NCBI GenBank assembly: GCA_037447655.1
Contig: JBBHKE010002466.1
Span: forward strand, 201,698 to 265,697
From: Zygnema cylindricum
Taxonomy: Eukaryota; Streptophyta; Zygnematophyceae; Zygnematales; Zygnemataceae
DNA: 64,000 bases
Direction: 5' to 3'
The notes below the pieces were generated by a model. It was not told where the DNA came from, made no database searches, and worked only from the letters and a program-made list of their open reading frames with translations. This document shows, piece by piece, positions 57,401-64,000 of the stretch (its first letter is position 1; every line of letters starts with the position of its first letter). The translations under genes were made by a program, and so were the position numbers.

Positions 57401-58273
57401 TTGCTGATGGCAAGACAGAAAACATCTATTAAGAAGTTGAGTCAACTCATTTATTGCTCTGCTTTAGGTTTGAACGATGAAAAAAAAAAAAAAAGATAAA
57501 ACAAAACAAAAGAAAGGAATCAAAAATTTATAGACAGTGAGACAAAAACTGAAGCATGGAAAGCACAGAAGAACAACATTTTCGACAACAATAAACTAAT
57601 ATATGGCAGCAAAAGACTATTTTTTTTCAAAGCAAGATTGTGAACAACAAAACCAATTAAAACAAACAAAAATAATACAAAATGAAAACAACACAACAAA
57701 AAACAACATTTAATAAAAATCAAGGTCATTAACAAAAGCAATTCTCCTGGAAATGAAACAAACATGTGCAAAAATTTAAGACAAAACCCTAAAAAACCAA
57801 ACACACCAACCAACAACAAAACTCTCCACCACATTAACCGAAACGAGGATTAGTACATAAACCATAAAAACAAAACAAAAAAAACAAAAACAAAAAATAA
57901 AAAAACGGATCAATATTTTGCCCTTTCTACATTTGACCTATCAACATTTTGCCCTCTTTCAATCACCTTCTCTCGTAAGAACACTATTTCCCACACGTGC
58001 CAAAACTTCTCCTCTCATTCTTCCCATACTCTCCAAAGAGTTTCCTCCATGGCTCCATCCAGCCGCAACAGTACTAGCCGACAAAATTTGGCTCCTTTGA
58101 GAGCACACAACAGGCCGCCTCAAAACTGCCACGTGTCCCTGCCGAAAACAGTTGCCACGTGGCAGCTTCTTCAAAGCCCCCGGGATTCTACAAGAAGAGC
58201 CAGCCGCCTGTGCCAGAGAAGCAAGTGATCCTTGAAGTCCGGGCCGACACGTGGCAAGCAATGAAGATGCCAT
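48426..58273 (-). CDS. FARS2: Phenylalanine-tRNA ligase, chloroplast/mitochondrial (monomeric), 9 exons mapped, last short exon missing
   Basis: Exons from 5': 57967-58273, 55975-56192, 54536-54742, 53610-53727, 52736-52812, 51864-52043, 50612-50656, 50262-50366, 48426-48539; all junctions are in phase. Exon 1 ([15 protein letters not shown]...) is an Arg/Ser-rich transit peptide. The class II core has [40 protein letters not shown] (motif 2), [20 protein letters not shown] and [20 protein letters not shown] (motif 3). The C-terminal FDX-ACB anticodon-binding domain has [20 protein letters not shown] and [20 protein letters not shown]. It charges organellar tRNA-Phe. The start is the ATG after a TTTAAATA box near 58324. 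The exon 2 acceptor is ambiguous by four bases (CACAG or GCGAG); 56192 keeps phase. The final ~15-20 residues are not placed. No disabling change was seen. Confidence 0.9.
48737..48893. repeat. Degenerate 15-bp minisatellite (ACCACAATATCACAGT)
   Basis: About ten diverged copies of TACCACAATATCACAG in PheRS intron 8. No other features. Confidence 0.85.
48939..49149. mobile_element. MITE related to the CTATTAG family, 211 bp
   Basis: CAGCCATCACTATTAGAGTT at the left and AACTCTAATAGAGATGGGTGG at the right are imperfect inverted repeats, with TA on both sides (48937-48938, 49150-49151). A second, one-ended relative starts right after it (CTGCCCATCGCTATTAGTG at about 49158). Both lie inside PheRS intron 8. 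Confidence 0.55.
51451..51530 (-). pseudogene. Partial duplicate of PheRS exon 6, 3' half (outer copy)
   Basis: Minus strand reads [15 protein letters not shown] and then NGPEVHNS, where the real exon has [20 protein letters not shown]. It is followed by GAGGGA repeats. It has lost the donor. Confidence 0.75.
51700..51792 (-). pseudogene. Partial duplicate of PheRS exon 6, 3' half (inner copy)
   Basis: Reads [20 protein letters not shown] and ends VMTQ|GTGAGGGAG. It is collinear with the real exon end but with one inserted and one deleted base. The donor sequence CGCAG|GTGAGG is kept. Confidence 0.8.
52281..52331 (-). pseudogene. Partial duplicate of PheRS exon 6, 5' half (inner copy)
   Basis: Minus strand [17 protein letters not shown] against [19 protein letters not shown] of the real exon. 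The upstream CCCCTCTACCCCGG corresponds to the real acceptor's pyrimidine tract. Confidence 0.7.
52443..52496 (-). pseudogene. Partial duplicate of PheRS exon 6, 5' half (outer copy)
   Basis: Minus strand GGCTGGCTGGATGTTTTGG gives GWLDVL and, after a frame change, GCGVSVA, matching [13 protein letters not shown]. It is more decayed than the inner copy. Confidence 0.6.
53400..53625. repeat. Minisatellite built from the exon 4 / intron 4 junction of PheRS
   Basis: Units of about 27 bp with (on minus) AACATCTTTTYGGTCAGTAA recur across the intron. The last ten exon bases and the donor (CATCTTTTTG|GTCAGTAA) are themselves one unit. Confidence 0.8.
53945..54105. repeat. GGGAGA-rich tract in PheRS intron 3
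   Basis: GA/GGGAGA repeats on plus, i.e. polypyrimidine on the coding strand, 220-380 bp upstream of the exon 4 acceptor. Confidence 0.9.
54409..54530. repeat. ~18-bp AAAAAAACCRTGAAAG minisatellite next to the exon 3 donor
   Basis: About six units of CCRTGAAAGAAAAAAA on the plus strand start ten bases inside PheRS intron 3. On minus this gives Phe-rich noise. Confidence 0.9.
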
Positions 58274-60960
58274 GACGTGGACAAATGGCGAGAGAGATGA
58301 CAGATGGAACGGAAAGATTGTGTATTTAAACAATTCCCAACGTCTAGAAACGGAATAGGAGCAAAAGTTTGGAAGGAATAGAGACACGTAACTCTACTCA
58401 AAGTCGTACTTAAAATGTACCCGAATAGTACACATAATCTGTACTATTCTCGTTAATTCCTGTACGAATGGAGTATGGTTTTATCTGGAGACAGTGGAGA
58501 GTATCTCGCCCCGAGTGTCTGCAAAGCAAGATTAGGGTTTGGGACGTGGCTGTCCATCAGCCATGAAGATTTGATCGTGTTCCGTACTGCTATCGTACCG
58601 CCAGTTTCAGGTAGGGCGTATCGGGAAAAATGCTGGTCGTACCGGCACGATATGGTACGACATATCGGTAAGGGTGCTGGACTGCTGGTCTTCTAACTCG
58701 CCATGGAAATTCGATATACATTAAAAATATATCGGTGATTCCAGTATAGGGACAATAGCTCATGTTCCAATCCGATTTTATTGTATCGGATTGTAATGCG
58801 GATTTGCGGGAAGCCCTTATGGGACCGTACGCCTTCACAACGGCTCCATCAGGAGACTTTGCGGTCCAAAGTCGGGAAAGGAAGATGAAAAGTTCAGTAT
58901 TTTAGGGAATCGACGTTCTGTTCCAGAGCTGCCGCGTTGCAAGTAGGAACAAAAAGAAATCCGGGTAGAACAAAAATATTTGATAATACCATTTTTTAAG
59001 ATGTTTTACGCGTGTCAAACTTTTTTTTGGCGCATATACCAGTGTTGGACGAATCATGTACATTTTACATAAAAAAAATAAATCACAAAATTATCGATTT
59101 TCTTTTTCGTGTATCCTTCTATTAATTTCTTTCCGTAAGTTACACGAGCAGCAACTTTATTAGCCCGTTGGTTTTGCCACGGCTATCGCAATCATTGAGC
59201 TTTTTCGGGGTCGGTTTTTGTCGTCACATCATGTCGCTGTACGAATTTGGACCGAACAGTTTGCCACTTTGCCCTGACGAAGGCGAGCCCTGAGTTAACA
59301 TTTTAATTGCGAAGTACTCACTCCGTACACAGTCACATGGCTGCATGTTCTGCCAAACCCAGGGCGGTGAACTGAACGACAAATTCCTATTCCCTCAGTC
59401 CAGGCGTCTGGCAGGATTCGCCGTAGAGCTCGAAAAGGACAAATTACTGTGACTACACTCTGCAGGGTGGTCGCTATCCCTCTGGTTCCGCGAAAATGCT
59501 TTCAGCTTGAAAAAATAAGATCGAACGGTCGATAGTCACTCTCCAAATAAGGAGATGCAACCTTCTAAAATACTACTGTCCGTACAAGTGGCGGCGTTGT
59601 GAAACCAATGGGAATTGTTACATGTGAAGAACCTTTCTCAACGAAACTTCACCGCAAAAATGTGGGAGATTGAATTTTACGAAGTCATGCAGCAATCATT
59701 GCCGATCCGTTTAGCCCAACAAGGGCACATCCGCACATGCGTAAATATCGTTCCACTACAGTAGTCATCGTCCTATGCACGTGCGCCATTCTGTACCAGT
59801 CGTGTGTACGGCTCTCCCTTCAACCTCGATGGACGGCTATAGGACGTACGGCATTTTTCTCACTGTATCCACGGACAGTTACGAACTTACGATTCAACCT
59901 GTTTCCCTGCTTGTATTTTGCCGTCCTCTGCAGAAATAAGCCAATCACAAGCCATTGACCATTGAAAAGTCGCGGATTGCAGCAATTCATACGCCAGCGC
60001 ATCAAAATTTGCAATTTGATTGGCCAGAATAAGATTGCGCGCGCGTCAACATTTTTTTGCGTTTGAATCTTTGCCCGTTTTGTTTGTATCGCCGATTGTA
60101 GAATATGACAGGAAGTTGCCGCGAAGCTGATCGATGACATCAGCGAAGGTAGATATAGTACTGCAAAGTACAGTACTGTTACTCGTACTTTTTCAGGCGT
60201 TCCTGTCTTTTTGTATTTTTTTTCCCTGGCTGAAAGGATTCGAGATAAGAAAAAATAATTGATATTTTGGCGGCTATTGTTCAGCCACGATATCCACTTT
60301 TTTGAAAATATTGTACTGACAAGTACAGCCAGGAGCGGCATAAAGTTGCATTCTGTAACAAAACATTTTTCATAAATGTTTATTCAACAAAAAAAAAACA
60401 ATTGACCAATGAAGTGCCTTCTTTTGCGAATAATATTTACTAAATCCACCGAAAAATATGATCAATTCTAATATAAAAATCCTACATCCGTACTATATAT
60501 CTATACTTTATTGCCCACCCTATAACCTCTCAAGATTTGTTGCATCCTTCCTTCCACATCCCGACGCCTGGCCATCGCATTTAATTATTCGTAACCAACT
60601 CTAACGCTACCCCGCGTCCCGCACGTTACGACAGATAAGATTGACAGAATTTCGTACAGTATATCAATTTCCATGTACGGATATGCTGCGCTGGAACCAG
60701 CACCTCCGCCAGCGCAGATTTACGTACAGACCCTCTAGAGATCTCCTCCGTACAATCGAGAAATATCGGCTTCCAAGTTGACAGCGTAGAGTCCACGCCA
60801 CGTATGCGTACGAAATAACTATTTTTCGTACACCACGTGCCCGACGCGCGCCAGGAAGTTCGATCAGTCCAAGCTGGCATAACGTCACCGGTCAACCGAT
60901 CACAGCACCAGTACCCTGCCACAAATAAGTACATGAAGCTAAGCTACAAAAGGTACGTAT
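58274..60960. other. Intergenic region upstream of PheRS and of the right-edge gene
   Basis: TTTAAATA on minus near 58324 is a likely PheRS TATA element, about 50 bp before the ATG. The remainder shows no convincing ORF; open frames of 70-170 codons here have no recognisable motifs and unremarkable composition. CAGTACTG words occur at about 60165-60180. Confidence 0.4.
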
Positions 60961-61201
60961 TCTATATAAAGTGGCGGCAGACGATCTGGACCGTGCGAGA
61001 TGGACGGTCCGATTCGGGATGTACGGAATTTGGGTTGGGATTTGGGAAGTATTTATTGCCAGGGAGGCGTTACAGGGTCTGGCTGAGTTTGACCTTTTCG
61101 AAAAAGGAGAGAGAGAGAGAGATACCAAGAGAGAGAGAGAGATACCAAGAGAGAGAGAGAGAGAGAGAGAGAGATACCGAGAGAGAGAGAGAGAGATACC
61201 G

Positions 61202-61242
<41 letters not shown>

Positions 61243-61373
61243 GTTAGAGTGAGAGTTCGGAGTCAAAGTTTTGGGAATTCGGAAGTGGAATAATTTCCAT
61301 TTTGTCAGCGGGTGGAAATTCAATTTTTTTAGGTTTTGTCGTTTTGTGAGCTGTCGTTTTAGGAGCTTTCAGG
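60961..61373 (+). promoter_or_regulatory. TATA box and probable non-coding first exon of a right-edge gene
   Basis: TATATAAAG at 60963-60971 predicts a start near 60990. A transcript from there would run through GA repeats (61105-61245) to a strong donor TTTCAG|GTGAGAAG at 61373. No ORF in between looks real. It is inferred only from signals. Confidence 0.35.
61105..61245. repeat. GA microsatellite with ATACC(A/G) interruptions
   Basis: (GA)n blocks separated by regular TACCAA/TACCGA spacers, about 20-30 bp period. In the putative 5' leader. Confidence 0.9.
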
Positions 61374-63170
61374 TGAGAAGGGATCGAAATGTGGCCCCTC
61401 TCCCCCCCCCCTTCCCTCCCCCTTCATTCCTAAAAAACAAAAAAAAAATCCATCTTTTTATTTATTTTTATTTTATTTTTAGCTTTTCCCGCACAAAAGG
61501 TGAAATTCCTTATATATCTGTTTGCTTTTTTTGTTATATATTTTTTTTTGGGTTTTTTTTTTTTCTTCTTCTCTTTTTTCTTTTTCATTTTCCTTCTTTT
61601 TGAAATTTGAATCGAAATGCAACCGCATTAATTTTTTTTTCTGGATCCAATTTTAAAGACATTATTATGATATCCGTTAATTTTGTCTTCTGTTTTTGTT
61701 GTTTCTGTAAAGTGGCACCAGATCCTAAACTTTGAGGCATGTTTTTTTTGAAAGTGGGAAATTTTCACAATTATCAGTTTGATTTTATTTTAAAGTATTT
61801 TATTTTATTTTTAAAATTCGCTCACTTTTTTGTGATATTATAGGGATTTTCCCCAGGATCAAATTCCCCCTTAAAAAAAAAAAAAAAAGAGAGAAAAGAA
61901 AATAAAAAACAAAAAAAATAATAATAATAAGAGAGAAAAAGGAAAGGGAGAGGGGGAAAAAAATATAAATCTTGCTCAATCTTGCTTAAAAGGAATGAAA
62001 GGATTTTTTTTTTTTTTAAAGAAAAGGGAAAAAAGATAAATAAAAGTTAAACAAAGTAATGAAAATGTTTAAATTTATTTAAACAAAAAAGTTTCCCAAG
62101 AGAGCGGTAGGAGGCGAAGCGAGAGAGGGGAGAGATAGGGAGAAAGGAAGGGGACGAGAAATAGAGGAGATAGAGAAGGAGAGAGGGAGGGTACGATAGA
62201 TAGAGGGAGAGGGAAAGGGAGTGAAATTTAGAAGGAGAGAAAGAGGGGGAGGGGGAGAGAGAGGGAAAAGAGGGAGGGGACCAGAAAGAGGGGAGGAGAG
62301 AGGATGAGGGAGGGAAAAGAAGAGAGAGGGAGAGGGAGAGGGAGATCCATGTGCCCTTGATATTTTTATATACCGTTTATTTACCTTTTCTTGAAGCCCC
62401 TTTTTTTTTCACCTTTTCCACTATTTTCAAATTTTACTAGTCTTCTCCATTTTTTTCAATTCTTATTTTTCTTATAATTATTTTTTTAAATTCTTTTTGT
62501 TTCATTTTTCTTTCAAATGTTTCTATTTCCTTTTTTTATCTTTTCATCCCTTCCTCCTCTTCTCCCTGTCATCTCCCTGTCTCCCCCTTCTCCCCCCCCT
62601 CCCCCTCCTTCCCTCCCCCTTCCATCCCCCTTCCCTCCCCCTTCCCTCTCCCTTCCCTCCCCCTTCCCTCTCCCATCCCCTCTTTCTTCCTTTTCATGAC
62701 CCTCTTTGTTTCTAAACCTCTGATTGGATTTTTTGCATTTTTTTTTTTAATTTTTTTATTATTTTTTTTCAAGTCCCCGGATTATCCCATTATACCCCAT
62801 TTGTACCCCATTCATATCCCTTTCTCTGTTCATTTCCTATTTCCTACCCTTTTTAAACCCTTTTTATACCCACTCTATTCTCCTTTTTTGACTTATTTTG
62901 AACCCGCTTTATACCCATTTTAAACCTTTTTCTACACCCATTTTATATCCCCTTTTTACACCCATTTTTATCCCCCTTTTTACCCTTTTTCACCTCCTTA
63001 CACCCATTTTAAGCCCCCTTTATACCCATTTTTGGTCCCCTTTATACCCTCCTTTAAGCCCCTTCTAAACCCATTTTCAAACCCCCTATATACCCTTGTT
63101 AAACCTCCTTTTTACCCCTTTTTAACCCCCCTTTATACCCATTTTAAAGCCCTTTTTTTTATAAATATCT
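61374..63170. repeat. Low-complexity stretch: T-rich, GA tract, CCC-rich and TTTATACCCATTTT repeats
   Basis: T-rich sequence up to 62100, a GGGAGA tract (62105-62345), CCCTTCC repeats (62560-62690) and a degenerate ~20-bp repeat TTTATACCCATTTTAAACCC (62780-63155). It could be intron 1 of the right-edge gene; no exon is seen. Confidence 0.6.
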
Positions 63171-63208
63171 GATGACGGGGCTCCAGCCGAGTGAGTCGGC
63201 GGTCAATG

Positions 63209-63459
63209 TTTTCGTCACCGGGCAACCGGGTCAGAAATCCTTCCCTTCACCCCCTTCCCAGCTCCCCCCTTCCCTTCTCCCCCCTTTTTCCCTTCTCCCG
63301 CCCTTCCCTTCCCCCCCCCTTTTTTTTTTGTTTTTTTCCGTTTTTTTTTGGTTTTTTTCTTCGGTTTTTTTTTTTTTTTGGGGGGGGGGGAGGCGGGGGG
63401 GAGGGTTTTGGGTTTTTATTTGACTAAAGTCACTTTTTTTCGATTGGATATTGACGAAG

Positions 63460-63551
<92 letters not shown>

Positions 63552-63697
63552 CCTCCCTCGTTTTTTCTCTGTTCCTCTGTTCCTTTCCCTCCATTCTCCC
63601 TCTTGCCTTTTCCCTTTTTTGTCTCTTTCTCCCTCCCTCCCTCTCTCTCCTTCGTCGGATACGAATCGGATATGCGACAGGTATTGGGAAAACATCG
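63209..63697 (+). CDS. Two candidate small exons of a right-edge gene
   Basis: First: within 63172-63230 a non-repetitive island reads LQPSESAVNVFVTGQPG and ends CAACCGG|GTCAGAAAT. Second: about 63650-63697 reads SSDTNRICDRYWENI and ends at a strong donor AACATC|GTAAGTC. Between and after them lie CT microsatellites. These are the only ordinary-complexity islands in this part. The family is unknown and the frame between them unproven. Confidence 0.25.
63464..63552. repeat. (CT)n microsatellite, ~43 units
   Basis: Uninterrupted CT dinucleotides. Further CCCTCC-rich sequence fills 63700-63958. Open frames on either strand here are compositional. Confidence 0.98.
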
Positions 63698-64000
63698 TAA
63701 GTCTCTCTCTCCTTCTGGCTCTCCCTCACTCTCTCCCTCTCACTCCCTCTACCCCTCCTCCCCTACCTCTCCTCTTCCCCTCCCCTTTTCCTCTCCCCGT
63801 CCCCCTCCCCCTCCCTGTTCCCTCGCCCTCCCCCCCCCCCTCCCCCCCTCCCCCCTCCCCCTCCCTCTCCCCCACTCCCCTCCCTCTCCTCTTCCTCTTC
63901 CTCCCTTTCCCCCTTCCCCCTCCCTCTCCCCCCCTCCCTCCCCTCCTCTCTCTCTAACATTCTCCTCTCCCTCTGTAACCCTTTTGTCCGAAATCAGTCT

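Noticed and set aside
59820-60341. 173-codon minus ORF
   Set aside because: No recognisable motif, no splice support, ordinary chance length for this composition.
62780-63155. Interstitial telomeric repeat (ACCC/TTTAAACCC words)
   Set aside because: The unit is about 20 bp and degenerate (TTTATACCCATTTT), not a 7-bp telomere repeat.
63231-63957. Long open frames on both strands (Arg/Glu-rich and Ser/Leu/Pro-rich)
   Set aside because: They lie on uninterrupted CT/GA microsatellite, which lacks stop codons by composition. No ordinary-complexity core.

Overview
The window is nuclear DNA of a plant-lineage (streptophyte) eukaryote. It holds spliced genes with GT-AG introns and plastid/mitochondrial targeting, an intact nuclear tRNA-Leu gene, plant-type Ty1/copia and TRIM retroelements primed by initiator tRNA-Met, hAT and Tc1/mariner-like MITEs, and very large amounts of (CT)n/(GA)n simple sequence. 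The long repeat-rich introns and the zinc-finger LINE-type reverse transcriptase make me lean to a non-flowering plant or a streptophyte alga, but the sequence does not settle this.

Layout. 28-181 (-) is the first coding exon of an unknown acidic protein, head-to-head with an M3 oligopeptidase (OOP-like) gene at 1650-6309 (+). Eight exons of the latter join in phase and give about 418 N-terminal residues; no catalytic half was recognised. 6.3-16.4 kb is transposon territory: a TA-flanked MITE, a decayed zinc-finger LINE-like RT element (8.0-11.0 kb), a copia LTR inserted in it, antisense copia pol, and a long-TIR element. 17.0-21.8 kb (-) is a tandemly duplicated cysteine-rich domain gene I cannot name; one of its exons is interrupted by a TRIM retrotransposon whose LTRs carry a 72-nt tRNA-like module. 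22.8-28.7 kb holds a readable three-level transposon nest and a tandem TIR-element array. 30.3-36.4 kb has a second TRIM array, a decayed sense copia and an antisense copia deletion derivative. A tRNA-Leu(UAG) gene lies at 37736-37817 (-). 40.9-42.2 kb (-) is a doubtful purine-rich ORF facing a promoter-like segment.

48.4-58.3 kb (-) is an organellar phenylalanyl-tRNA synthetase. Nine exons join in phase and only the short C-terminal exon is unplaced. The introns are unusual: several turn into micro- or minisatellite within about 10-30 nt of the splice donor, and exon 6 is flanked by a ladder of its own half copies. The right edge (60.96-63.7 kb, +) looks like the TATA box, 5' leader and first small exons of another gene running off the window.

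The recognised genes (organellar peptide turnover, organellar Phe-tRNA charging, cytosolic tRNA-Leu) are housekeeping and independent of each other. The most novel material is (i) LTRs of at least two families carrying tRNA-like pol III modules, a possible tRNA counterpart of the 5S-carrying Cassandra TRIMs, and (ii) splice-site-anchored repeat expansion and exon-half duplication in the PheRS gene. All coordinates were read by eye. Splice joins rest on phase plus conserved protein alignment recalled from family knowledge; no search was run.
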